From Planctobacterium marinum (GTDB lineage Bacteria; Pseudomonadota; Gammaproteobacteria; Enterobacterales; Alteromonadaceae): 64,000 bases of DNA. The DNA lies in contig NZ_AP027272.1 in NCBI RefSeq assembly GCF_036322805.1, positions 2,480,001 through 2,544,000 on the forward strand, in the 5' to 3' direction. The notes below the pieces were generated by a model, which saw only the letters and a program-made list of their open reading frames with translations, did not search any database and was not told the origin of the DNA. Below, piece after piece: positions 38,805 through 50,600 of the stretch (position 1 is the stretch's first letter; every line of letters begins with the position of its first letter). The translations under genes and the position numbers were made by a program.

Positions 38805-38818
38805 TACATACGTATGCA
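38805..38818. promoter_or_regulatory. LacI-type operator candidate
   Basis: TACATACGTATGCA contains the perfect 10-base palindrome CATACGTATG (38807-38816) with the central CG typical of LacI-family operators. It sits between the divergent GH97 and binding-protein genes and could control both through the LacI regulator at 33.9 kb. Confidence 0.6.
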
Positions 38819-38933
38819 AAGCGTATTAACCTGTATTAATCACCCTCAACACTCAAATGTTTGCTATTGCCAGCAGAAGGTTTTCGACTAGAATGGTACT
38901 AATTCACTAAAAATCAATAAGTTGTTACTAGCT

Positions 38934-40141
38934 ATGCAGCCGCCGGGCAAGTCGGTTTTATTCTCTACTTTTAAGCATTGCTTGGTTGTTGTGCTATCTG
39001 TCATCACCCTACTCGTTTTACCAGTTCAAAGTATTGCCGCAAGCCAAACCATCAGTATTGCTTCTAGCTTAGATGACTATGATTTGAGTTTGTTTTTGGA
39101 AGAATTTAAACAGCAAACAGGGATAAACTTTGAATTTGCCACATTAGATACCTCAGATCTCAAAACAGAATTACTGATCAGAGCCGACACCAAAACGCTG
39201 CCCGACGTGGTATTAGTACCAGGAGATTTGCTCGGGCTCGAAATGGTCAATTACAGTGTGATACCCAAAGACTGGATGAGTGACAAACAGCCCACCAAAA
39301 ACCTGGAACAAAGCACTGTTAAAGGAGCACCCTTGGGTATTCCAATCTTGTCGGGTAACCACCTGATGCTTTATTACAACAAATCTTTGGTAAACCAACC
39401 CGCTACAAGCTGGCAAGCCTTAATAGCGCAGCAACACCAGCTAGAGCAAGACGTTGAACTTATTGCCTGGAGCTATAATGAAATGTTTTGGCTAATTCCG
39501 TTTTTAGGCGCGTTTGATGCGCTGCCTTATCTGGATGGCGAAATACGACTTGGCACAACAGGTACAGCACAGGCACTGCGCTTCTATCAGTCTTTGGCTG
39601 AACAAGGTGTTGTCGCCAAAGAATGCCACTACCAGTGCAGCCTTGATAAGTTTGTATCAGGCAAAGTGGCTTACATGATCAACGGTAGTTGGGCATTACA
39701 TGCGTTTGATGAATCTCTCGGAGAAAATTTAGGGGTCGCCTTATTACCCGCGATAAAAGGCAATGGCATGGTGCCCTACTCCTCAGTATTTGCACTGGCC
39801 TTTCCCGGTGACAGCATCAACTCAGACAAATCAGCAGCATTAAAACAACTGGCCCGGTTTTTACAATCTGACGATGTACAACAGCGTATCTGGCATACGT
39901 TGCGCTCCCTGCCCTCCAATATCAATGCAATAAACCGAATCAAAGACGACAGCAATAGCAATATCAGCAATTATATCAGTCAGTTAGAGTTGGCTGAACC
40001 CATGCCCAGTGATCCGGAAATGTCAATTATATGGGAAGCTTTGGTGATGGGTTTTAATCGCCACCAGGGGGGGGCTTTGGACGCGAGTGAGGCCGCGCAA
40101 TATATGCAATACGTAGCGGAAAAAACCAAGAAGGAACTGTA

Positions 40142-40145
<4 letters not shown>
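38934..40145 (+). CDS. Periplasmic sugar-binding protein (family 1 type) coupled to a hybrid kinase
   Basis: The 403-residue protein has an N-terminal signal (LVVVLSVITLLVLPVQSIAA) and a maltose-binding-protein-like fold (ISIASSLDDYDLSLFLEEFKQQTG at the start; GKVAYMINGSWAL; FALAFPG). There are no ABC permease genes nearby. Its stop codon overlaps the start of the hybrid kinase, so it is most likely a ligand receptor that signals through that kinase rather than a transport component. The ligand is inferred to be a maltodextrin or similar glucan product. ATG 38934 is preferred over TTG 38922. A G8 run occurs near its 3' end. Confidence 0.8.
40067..40074 (+). repeat. G8 homopolymer in coding sequence
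   Basis: Eight consecutive G residues encode Gln-Gly-Gly in the last 25 codons of the binding-protein gene. Runs of this length are prone to slippage; a one-base change would alter its C-terminus and its overlap with the kinase start. Confidence 0.7.
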
Positions 40146-42327
<2,182 letters not shown>

Positions 42328-42331
<4 letters not shown>

Positions 42332-42519
42332 TTTGGCTTTTTAAAAGCAAAGTAAATACAAATCAACCAACCTAATGGTGGAACGAAGAAGCTGGCCACG
42401 CCGGTTAATAACAGTGTTCGCAATAGACTATCTGTTTTGCCTTTGGCCAACACTGCAGTGGCGCAGATGCAACCAATCACATTAATCAACAACAGTATTA
42501 AAAAAGATATATAAGACAT
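42328..42519 (-). CDS. Small membrane protein, copy A of a duplicated pair
   Basis: The 63-residue protein has two hydrophobic segments (residues ~4-25 and ~34-58, with the PPLGW turn between them) and no recognised family. It has a strong RBS, AAGGAG, 9-10 bp before the ATG. A near-identical copy lies at 44840-45061, and the nearby non-coding DNA is duplicated as well. It overlaps the stop of the convergent kinase gene by 4 bp. Confidence 0.7.
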
Positions 42520-42742
42520 GAATTAAAACTCCTTTTTTTGCAAGTCACAACGCTCATCCATAAGAGCAATGGGTTAAGTTAATGCTGATTTAAACTAAAA
42601 GTATTCAAGAAGACGACACAAATAAACGGGCAACATATTAACCGCAGCGAGACCAGATTGAAACAGCAAAATAACGCATTCGTCATCATTTCAGTTTTAC
42701 TCTTTACTCGTATGTTCCTGCTCTTCGACAAACTCCCGATGT
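42335..42742. repeat. Direct repeat A (small membrane gene plus HTCS 3' scrap)
   Basis: About 400 bp that is nearly identical, by eye, to 44877-45293. It holds the small membrane-protein gene, its upstream region and, at 42709-42742, a 35-bp match to the 3' end of the HTCS genes (TCCTGCTCTTCGACAAAC and following). The matching stops 15 bp before the S9 peptidase stop codon. Confidence 0.85.
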
Positions 42743-42756
42743 GTTTACCGAGACTG

Positions 42757-44724
42757 TCATAAAAACGCTTGTTGCTTAAGTTGCTTGATCATGGATTCAA
42801 GTCCCGCTGATGTTAAAGTGTGTCCTTCACCCGGCAAAGGAATCGCAAAAACATGCTTTAAATGAGCAACATTATTCAAGAATGTCGTAGAATTAGAAGG
42901 CTCTACATTTTTGTCCTCTGTTCCGTAAACGATTGCGATGGGTTTATCATGCAGTATTTTTGAGCTTATCTTTTTGTTAGAGTACTCTACTTCACAATTT
43001 TTGAAAGGGGACAGGCCCCAACGCCCTTTCTCGAGCACAATCCCACAATAATCCAATGATCCATTGATAGAAATGAACTCATCGAAGTTTCTTGAAAGCT
43101 CCGTATTTTTGGCAATTTTAATTGTTGCATATCCACCATAGCTTCCGCCCATCAAAATAACCTTTGAAGGTTGAAGCTTCATTCTCACAATCGCATCTTT
43201 AAGAGCTGTGACGACATCCAGAAATGCGAGATGCTCTACATTACTTCCTGTAAAACTGCGCCCAAATCCTCGTGAGTTCCGATAGTTAACCCTCAGCACA
43301 TTATACCCTGAATCAGCCAGAAGCGTATCCAGCTGACTCAATTGCAATTTATCTCTGATAAACGGTCCCCCGTGAAGATGCACAACAAGTGGAGCTTTGA
43401 AATTATCGACCGATTTGGTGAAATAACTCAGCACCTTTTCTTGCCCTTCTGTTGATGTCCACAGTGCCTCAGTTTTATATTTAGAATCTATAAGAGTATT
43501 TAAAAGCACCTTACCTTTACCCGATTTTACATCGAGTAAAAAAGCGCTGTAGTTAGCCGAACCCGCAATTTCAACAACCACTTTTGACAAGCCATCAGAA
43601 ACAGCTTTTATGTCAACATCAAACAGACCTGTTTTTGGAGAAACTTCCTTAATAAATTCATGAATTATTCTGCCTTCTGAAGAAAGAGGCACAAATTCTT
43701 TCGTCTCTCTGTAAATAATCACTCCATATAGCTCGCCACGTCTAGTATATAATGGTCGTTCAATATCAAACTCTGGATCAGAGTAAACCAATTTAAAATT
43801 GTTTTTTTCATAACTGTATTCATACAGACTGACTGTGTTTCTTTTAGCATTGGAAGTAAACCAAAGGCTATTCCTCGATTCTTCGACTCCCCTTATTTTA
43901 AACGTCTTAAAAAGCTGCAGTTCATCCACCTGTGGAGTATAAGATAAAATCGTCGTTGGTAACCCGGGATGTTCTTCCACAAACTTTGATTGATTTACAT
44001 TTTTCAAATTGAATGATTTAGAGGATTTGTCATACACAGCCTTGAGATAAGGTAATCCTTCTGGATTATAATACCAATCAATCACGAACTCGTTGTCAGA
44101 TTGCTGGTTATGTGAAAAAACCTTTCGAATGCCACGTTTATTTTCAACAATTTCATATCTATCTTCAGTTTCATTGTATTGATCTTGATAAGTGATTCCA
44201 TTATCTAATATATATTTTTTGGCTTCATGATTTTCGAATTCAATGTAGGGGATGTAACCGATATTGGACAATAGCGACGTAACCTGTGGGTATTGATATG
44301 TTCCCCATAGTTGAGTCGTTAAAACGGGTATTTCAACTACATGAGGAGACAAAGACTGCGGGAATGGAAAATACGCTAAACTGCGGATATCTATTTGACT
44401 TGCATACCCAAAACCATCTGGACCTTGCGGATACAGGGCTTTTGTATAGACTATGTGCTCACTGTCTAGAGACCATGTCACGGAATCCATATCCACATGG
44501 AAAGGAAAAACGGTATCCAGTCCGGCAGTGTCAAGAATAATTCCCATTCTTTTCTGGAAATCCGGGCCACTCTCCACTCCTATGTCAATGACCGTACAAT
44601 TTATGTAAACAAACTGACCATTCGGTGAGAGCGAAAATTCACCTTTCCTACAGCCATTAAGGATCTCTTCACCCCAAGAGAAAGTTGAGGTTATCAACAA
44701 CAAAACAAACAATTTTCTGAACAT
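42757..44724 (-). CDS. S9 family (prolyl oligopeptidase-like) exported peptidase
   Basis: The 655-residue protein has a short signal peptide (LFVLLLITSTFSWG), an N-terminal beta-propeller-like region (~25-400) and a C-terminal alpha/beta-hydrolase domain with nucleophile S528 in MGGSYGGY, the aspartate in YGTEDKN and histidine in GEGHTL, completing the triad. It likely cleaves peptides outside the cytoplasm. By eye it is more A+T-rich than the core genes. It lies exactly between two ~400-bp direct repeats, which suggests it came in by, or was left after, a duplication or recombination event. Confidence 0.85.
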   Translation of the reverse strand: MFRKLFVLLLITSTFSWGEEILNGCRKGEFSLSPNGQFVYINCTVIDIGVESGPDFQKRMGIILDTAGLDTVFPFHVDMDSVTWSLDSEHIVYTKALYPQGPDGFGYASQIDIRSLAYFPFPQSLSPHVVEIPVLTTQLWGTYQYPQVTSLLSNIGYIPYIEFENHEAKKYILDNGITYQDQYNETEDRYEIVENKRGIRKVFSHNQQSDNEFVIDWYYNPEGLPYLKAVYDKSSKSFNLKNVNQSKFVEEHPGLPTTILSYTPQVDELQLFKTFKIRGVEESRNSLWFTSNAKRNTVSLYEYSYEKNNFKLVYSDPEFDIERPLYTRRGELYGVIIYRETKEFVPLSSEGRIIHEFIKEVSPKTGLFDVDIKAVSDGLSKVVVEIAGSANYSAFLLDVKSGKGKVLLNTLIDSKYKTEALWTSTEGQEKVLSYFTKSVDNFKAPLVVHLHGGPFIRDKLQLSQLDTLLADSGYNVLRVNYRNSRGFGRSFTGSNVEHLAFLDVVTALKDAIVRMKLQPSKVILMGGSYGGYATIKIAKNTELSRNFDEFISINGSLDYCGIVLEKGRWGLSPFKNCEVEYSNKKISSKILHDKPIAIVYGTEDKNVEPSNSTTFLNNVAHLKHVFAIPLPGEGHTLTSAGLESMIKQLKQQAFL

Positions 44725-44839
44725 AGATAACGTAAAGACTTTTATGGTAAAAACAGGTTCACCTTCAAGATTAACCCACTAAATAAAACGGCATTACATA
44801 TTTAGTATTAGAGAGCAAAAAGCTCGAGCTTTCAGGTGC

Positions 44840-45061
44840 TCAAGACTCATTTACAGAACAACACTGGTCATTCACTTCTTTTCTGAAGGCAAAATAAATA
44901 CAAATCAACCAACCCAATGGTGGAACGAAGAAGCTGGCCACACCGGTTAACAATAGTGTGCGCAATAGACTATCCGTTTTGCCTTTAGCCAACACCGCAG
45001 TGGCGCAGACGCAACCAATCACATTAATCAACAACAGTATTAAAAAAGATATATAAGACAT
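44840..45061 (-). CDS. Small membrane protein, copy B of a duplicated pair
   Basis: The 73-residue protein is nearly identical to copy A through the two hydrophobic segments, but its C-terminus is different (RKEVNDQCCSVNES instead of KKPN) because the repeat ends there. The same RBS, AAGGAG, is kept upstream. Function is unknown. Confidence 0.7.
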   Translation of the reverse strand: MSYISFLILLLINVIGCVCATAVLAKGKTDSLLRTLLLTGVASFFVPPLGWLICIYFAFRKEVNDQCCSVNES

Positions 45062-45293
45062 GAATTAAAACTCCTTTTTTGCAAGTAACAATGCTCATCC
45101 ATAAGAGCAATGGGTTAAGTTAATGCTGATTTAAACTAAAAGTATTCAAGAAAACGACACAAATAAACGGGCAACATATTAACCGCAGCGAGACCAGATT
45201 GAAACAGCAAAACAACGTATTGGTTATAAATTCAATTTTATCCTTTACTCGTGTGTTCCTGCTCTTCGACAAACGCCTTGGGTGTTTGCTCAA
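44877..45293. repeat. Direct repeat B (small membrane gene plus HTCS 3' end)
   Basis: The second copy of the ~400-bp block, about 2.55 kb to the right of copy A. It runs without a break into the HTCS C-terminal relic at 45238-45774, so the complete ancestral unit was small membrane gene followed by an HTCS gene. Confidence 0.85.
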
Positions 45294-45774
45294 ACTCGGC
45301 TTTAAAACAGCTGGAAAAATAGGAGGGAGAGTTAAAGCCCACATCGTAAGCTACCTCAGTAACTTGTTTGCCGGACAACAAGAGTTCTTTGGATTTTTGC
45401 AGACGATATTTGCGCAAATATTCACAAAAGTTGTAATCCACCAAGGCAGAGAGTTTTCGATTTAGCTGTCGCTCGCTCATGGCCAGATCACTGGCGGCTT
45501 CTGCGCGAGTAAAGTGCTCCTGTTGATAATGCTCACCAATGACCTTTTCAAAACGATTAAAAAACTCCTTATCCCGTTTAGTCTGAAAACTGATAGCTTC
45601 CTGATTTTTGGTGGCCAGTTTATTGCTTAAATCTGCGGTGTGCTTTTTACGCAAAATATCGCGAATACTCAACAAGCGCTGAATGCGAATACGCAACTCT
45701 TTAAAATTGAATGGCTTGGTAAGATAGTCGTCAACATTTTCTTCCCAGCCCTTCATTCTGCTCAGGTCATCGCC
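45238..45774 (-). pseudogene. Relic of an HTCS gene (end of receiver plus AraC domain)
   Basis: An open frame of 172 residues, starting at MKGWEENVDDYLTKPFNF, is nearly identical to the C-terminal end of the HTCS at 47.3-51.4 kb: the receiver's last helix, a linker and a complete AraC HTH (SERQLNRKLSALVDYNFCEYL and VTEVAYDVGFNSPSYFSSCF). All upstream domains are missing. The homology stops abruptly at 45774, where a GH97 5' relic begins. The piece could still be translated as a free DNA-binding domain, but no promoter is evident. Confidence 0.85.
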
Positions 45775-45833
45775 GTAATTCCGCTGTCAGGGGATTGCAC
45801 TTGCAGGGTTGCTACCTGGCTTTGGGTAATCGG
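45773..45833 (-). pseudogene. Relic of a GH97 gene 5' end (signal peptide region)
   Basis: On the minus strand this reads ITQSQVATLQVQSPDSGIT, against IAHSQAETLQVQSPDSRIT at the N-terminus of the GH97 protein at 36.7-38.7 kb; the DNA match spans about 60 bp. It is joined directly to the HTCS relic but out of frame with it. Confidence 0.8.
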
Positions 45834-46061
45834 GAGTTTTCTTCGCCCCCTTACACACGTAAGCGAAGCAAATTACCGGAATAAGTAGTCAACAACATTC
45901 ATTTGGCAAGCTTTAATAAAAATCACTTGTCACTTTTGAGTTAGCAACAATGAAAAAGCAGATTTTTACCCTATAATGAATTTAAACACACCCTGTTGTA
46001 GTCACGCTACATAGAAAGAATTATCAATAATAAATAAACAAAGACGAAAGGACTTATAGTT
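45834..46061. other. Non-coding stretch before the coiled-coil gene
   Basis: About 230 bp with no credible gene on either strand. It is A+T-rich toward the right and precedes the ATG at 46062, before which there is a GAAAGGACTT RBS-like sequence. Confidence 0.4.
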
Positions 46062-46244
46062 ATGAATGACTCTACCACACAACAACCAAACGACCCCGAT
46101 TCTAAAGAACTAGGTATTTCATCACTAACTAATTCGATTGAAGGCCTTTCCGATTTAGTTAATTTAAAGGCTAAACACATAGAGCAGGAATTGAGCAAAA
46201 AATATGGCACCAACCTTCATTGTGGGCAGCCTTGTTTGCGGTGA
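46062..46244 (+). CDS. N-terminal piece of a frameshifted membrane coiled-coil protein
   Basis: This 60-codon frame has a good RBS (AAAGGA) and ends shortly after a six-A run (46197-46202). One extra A there would join ...EQELSKK to IWHQPSLWAALFAVMISLLTA of the next frame, giving one 331-residue protein with a cytoplasmic head, a membrane helix and a long coiled coil. I therefore treat it as the broken start of the following entry. Confidence 0.65.
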   Translation: MNDSTTQQPNDPDSKELGISSLTNSIEGLSDLVNLKAKHIEQELSKKYGTNLHCGQPCLR

Positions 46245-47056
46245 TGATTTCGTTACTCACGGCTACCGCGACTTATTTTCAATATGATGCCAAAAAGGCG
46301 CTTGAGCAATCTGAAAACAACATTACGTACCACAACAGAAAGGTTGAGTTCGAAGCACTTGAAAAAAAGCTAGAGGAAACCGATCTCGAACTAAAAAGCA
46401 CTTCCAGCTCGCTAGAGCGACGAAGAGCGGAACTAAGCGCAGACGAACAAAGACTAGAGGATATTAAAAAGCAACTAGACGAAGCTAGAGATGAAGAAAT
46501 CAGCAAACGAGATAGTGAAATAACTAGCCTAAGCTCACAGCTTGCAACATCAACGCAGCAAAATACGCGTCTGACCAGTGAAGTTGATCAGTTAAAATCC
46601 AATATTGCTGACCTTCGCAATCAACTCAATAATGCAGCGGATTCATCAGATATTCAAAACCTGCAAAATACAATTTCTGAAAAAGACAAAGAGTTAAGAA
46701 AGTTACAATCAAATAATCAAGAACTCACAAGACAGATAGAGTTCAATGCTGTCGCGGTCACAATAGATTTAACTCGAAATGTAAGAGTGCCGTTTTTCAT
46801 TCCCGGTTCAAACTTGGGTATTCGCCTGGATAATGTTACCGAGAATCTGAAAAATGTAGATTTTTCTTACGGATTAAACCGCAATTTTAAATTTACAGTA
46901 AATGATTTAAGCATTGGCGACGCCATTGCCAGAGAATTAGACGACGGCTACCTTTATGTTTTTGAGGTTGTAAAGGCAAATCCGGAAGGTACGGAAACAG
47001 CAACACTAAAAGTGTCTCGCGTGATAAATAGATTTAATATCGACCTCAGGGATTAG
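46220..47056 (+). CDS. Membrane-anchored coiled-coil protein, unknown family (frameshifted)
   Basis: The 278-codon frame starts in a hydrophobic helix (WAALFAVMISLLTATATYF), then has a coiled coil of about 150 residues rich in E, K, L and S with heptad spacing (~25-175), and a compact C-terminal domain (VAVTIDLTRNVRVPFFIPGSN... RVINRFNID). There is no recognised family. The TTG at 46220 is a formal start only; the true start is probably 46062, with one A missing from a homopolymer. Neighbours are relics on both sides. Confidence 0.6.
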   Translation: MWAALFAVMISLLTATATYFQYDAKKALEQSENNITYHNRKVEFEALEKKLEETDLELKSTSSSLERRRAELSADEQRLEDIKKQLDEARDEEISKRDSEITSLSSQLATSTQQNTRLTSEVDQLKSNIADLRNQLNNAADSSDIQNLQNTISEKDKELRKLQSNNQELTRQIEFNAVAVTIDLTRNVRVPFFIPGSNLGIRLDNVTENLKNVDFSYGLNRNFKFTVNDLSIGDAIARELDDGYLYVFEVVKANPEGTETATLKVSRVINRFNIDLRD

Positions 47057-47117
47057 GTAAGAATCAGGGCTAAGTATTACCTCTATTGGTAAGCAGGTAC
47101 AGTATCATCGCCATAGC

Positions 47118-47262
47118 AACTGCGCCCCGGTAATCCCCCCAAAACTCCGTCAAACTGCCAGTGTTGCAGTTTGGCGATGTAAATAAACAGAGCGATATCC
47201 ATGCTGCGGGCCAGAAGTATCTGAGGGGGCGCTTTGGAAAAAACGGGTAACTGTCAGAACAG
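47118..47262 (-). pseudogene. Relic of the DUF2919 gene 3' part
   Basis: The stretch around CAAACTGCCAGTGTTGCAG and GTTTGGCGATGTA matches the DUF2919 gene at 51.7-51.85 kb on the same strand, with small indels and an internal deletion before ACGGG. It carries no open frame. It lies next to the 3' end of the HTCS gene, whereas the intact DUF2919 gene lies beyond the HTCS 5' end. Confidence 0.75.
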
Positions 47263-47325
47263 GTCTGAGCTACTACAACTGATGAACGCCTCTACTGTGT
47301 TTAACACAAGACATTAACCAGATTA

Positions 47326-47622
47326 TTAAGTTCTTTCCTGCTCTTCTACAAACTCTCTGGGTGTTTGCTCAAACTCGGCTTTAAAGCAGCTGGAGAAATA
47401 GGATGGAGAGTTAAAGCCTACATCGTAGGCCACCTCGGTAACTTGCTTGCCGGATAACAGTAGTTCTTTGGATTTTTGCAGGCGATATTTACGCAAGTAT
47501 TCACAAAAGTTGTAATCCACCAAGGCTGAGAGTTTGCGGTTTAATTGTCGCTCGCTCATAGCTAGGTCACTGGCCGCTTCTGCGCGGGTGAAGTGCTCTT
47601 TTGGTAATGCTCACCAATCACT
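47326..47622 (-). pseudogene. Detached AraC-type DNA-binding end of the HTCS
   Basis: The 77-codon frame 47326-47559 (MSERQLNRKLSALVDYNF...FVEEQERT) is the AraC HTH of the HTCS. It is out of frame with the main gene because the coding strand has AAAA at 47599-47602 where five A are needed to keep HYQ-K-EHFTRAEAASDLAMSERQ in frame. The relic at 45.2-45.8 kb shows the unbroken reading. Some translation could start at the ATG of MSERQ. Confidence 0.85.
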
Positions 47623-50600
47623 TTTTCAAAACGCTTAAAAAACTCCTTATCCCGTTTGGTTTGAAAACTGATAGCCTCCTGATTTTTGGTGGCCAGTTTA
47701 TTGCTTAAATCTGCGGTGTGCTTTTTACGCAGAATATCGCGAATACTCAACAAGCGCTGAATGCGAATACGCAACTCTTTTAGATTGAATGGCTTGGTAA
47801 GATAGTCGTCAACATTTTCTTCCCAGCCCTTCATTCTGCTCAAGTCATCGCCTTTGGCGGTTAACAGTACCAATGGAATATGTGAGGTTGCATGATCATT
47901 GCGGATAGCATTTGCAAAGTCGTAACCATCCATTTCCGGCATAATGATATCTGACAAGATCAAATCAGGAATATTGTGCATTGCTTTTTCAAAACCGTCT
48001 TTACCATTTACCGCAGTTTCGATTTCATAATCGGCAGACAATGAATCACTAATAAACTCTCTAAGATCAGCGTTATCATCTACCACAAGAATTTTATATT
48101 TATCTGTGATATGGACCTGTTTAGTTACATTGTTTGACTCTGTGGAAGATGTTAATTTAGGCAAAGAGGAAACTGCATCAATTTCTGAGCCTAACTCTTT
48201 TAGCTGCGTGATCTGTGTAATCTCGCTATTGGTAATAACATCAGAAGGAAATACAATTTTAAACGCAGTACCGAATCCCAATTCAGATTCAACGGAGATG
48301 GACCCGCCATTACTGCTCACTAACTGTTTAACAAGGGCAAGTCCAATGCCACTGCCTTCAATGTTTTCCTCAGCATCAAAACGTGTAAAACGCTCAAACA
48401 TAATAGCTTGATTTTCTTTTGATATCCCTTTGCCACTATCCTTTATTTCTATCTCCAATTGTTGCTCTACAATTTTAATATCCAGTGAAATCTCGGTATT
48501 TTCACCGCTGTATTTAATGGCATTTGAAAGCAGATTAGTCACAATCATCTCAAAAGAATCTTCAATGACATTGATTTTGATTTTAGGCACTTGAGAAATG
48601 GTCAGTGTCTGATGATTGCGCTCAAGTAGTGCAGCAAATGAAGCTGTAATAACCTGAATTGTATCTCTCAAATCATAGACTTGTTTCGGTAATGAACGAT
48701 TAGTCTCAAGTTTTGCCAGTTCTAAAATTTGATCAACGAGTCTCATCAAGCGAGATGTGTTTCTTTTAACTATTTGCAGTAGCTTGTGCTCTTGCGGAGA
48801 ATCCAACTTTTGTGCAATAACATCAAGTGGACCTGAAATTAAGGTGAGAGGTGTTCTGAATTCATGGGATACGTTGGCGAAAAACGCTTGTTTTTGTTTG
48901 AGTAGATGAGAAATCGTTTCTGTCCGCTCTGCTACTTTGAGGGTAAGTTGTTCGTTTATCTCCAACAGGCGTTTGTTTCGGTACCAGGAAATAAAGTAAA
49001 TTAACCCCAACAAAAGCAGTGAGTAAGTTAAATAAGCCCAAGCCGTTTTCCACCATGGCGGAAGAACCGTAACGCCCAAAGAGACAACAGGCTGCTCAGC
49101 CAAGCTTCTGGGATCAGCGACTCTTGCTTGAAACTCATACTCTCCGGGTTGCATGGTGGTAAAAGAAGCAGAATGTTTATCCACCTCTAACATTTCCCAC
49201 TCTTCACTTAGCCCTAACAATCGAGTTTCATATCGAAGCTGACCAGCCTCCAACAAATTGTTATGGCTCAATTGAATCCGCAGAACGATATTGTCATAAG
49301 GTAAAACCAAATTATTATCAGCAAGTTGAGGTAGCACCGGGCGGTGTTCTGATTGGTCTGCGAGAATATAGTGAACACGAGTAATTAGACTTTTAGTAAT
49401 AGACCGCCTTTTTTCCTGAAAGTAGGCGTTGGCTTTTGCGGTATCTATAGCTATGACGCCTTTGTTGCCAGGAAGAATAAGTGTACCGTCGTCTAGCAAT
49501 AATGACATATCAGAGGAAAACTCGGTGCTGAAAACCCCCTCGGCTTCAGTTACCTTAGTTAGTTCCTCGCTTTTCATGTTGTACACATAAAGCCCCCGAC
49601 TGGAAGCTAACCAAAGGTTGTCGTAGGCATCCAATTCGGCCGTTCTCACATTTCTTATTTCAGTTGTTCCCGGCTCAAAATCAGTAAAACTCTTAGTCCG
49701 AAGATCAAAAATCTGAGCCTTGTTTCTGCGGACACAAATTAAAAACTGATGTTCGTTGAGTTGTTCGATGCAGTCTGTGTAGCTATTTTTATTGTCACGC
49801 GGAAAATGAATGATTTTTTCATTATGCCAATCAAACAAAAGAACCCCATTAAATGCGGTTAGAATCAAAGCTTTATTGTCTGCAACCTTCAAGATTTCAA
49901 TGATTATCAACTCTTTTTCTATTTCACTGAAGCCCTGATCAAATCCGCCGTAAAAGAGCCCTTTATTTGCGCCAAAATCAGCGCCCAACAAATATCGATT
50001 ATCTGATAACTTTAATACTTCTGAGATTGAGATACCTTCATGGGACTCAAGGCCTTTAATTTTATAGTTGGTTTCAACAACGTCCCCGAACATATTTATT
50101 TTAAGAAACCCGTTTTCATTCGTGCTTACTAAAAACCCCTTTTCAACAGGTAAAACGAAATACACAAAACCTATGTTTTTACTTAATGACTCAAACGTAT
50201 TGCTTTGCTGGTTTAATACTGACAAGCCTATACCGTCTCCAAGTAAAATTTTTTCGTCAGCCATATCCAAGTATGAAACATTAAAGTCAAATAAATCTGC
50301 CCCTTGAAAAAATGATACAAAGCTAGAGTAGAAAGGAAACAGAAATACACCATTTTCACCTGTCCCTATTACTAACGAGTTTGACTCATTTATTAGAGAC
50401 ATTGCTGAAACTGTTCCTGTGGACTTTAATTCAAGTAATGGAGATAAATGAGAAGGACGGGAAAGCCCACCTCGAATCTGATCAAACTCATACAACCCAT
50501 GTGTCAGGAATGATAGAAAGATAGTCCCGTTGGGCATCTCCAAAGCGGTTTCAACATCCTCATCCCAAAGTTTTCCACCTATTTTATTGGAAATTTTCAC

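Noticed and set aside
45120-45344. A 74-codon minus-strand frame across the HTCS relic tail
   Set aside because: It is out of frame with the HTCS homology and runs into the repeat's non-coding part; no RBS.
45640-45888. An 82-codon plus-strand frame across the HTCS/GH97 junction
   Set aside because: It is antisense to two recognisable relics and lacks a start signal.
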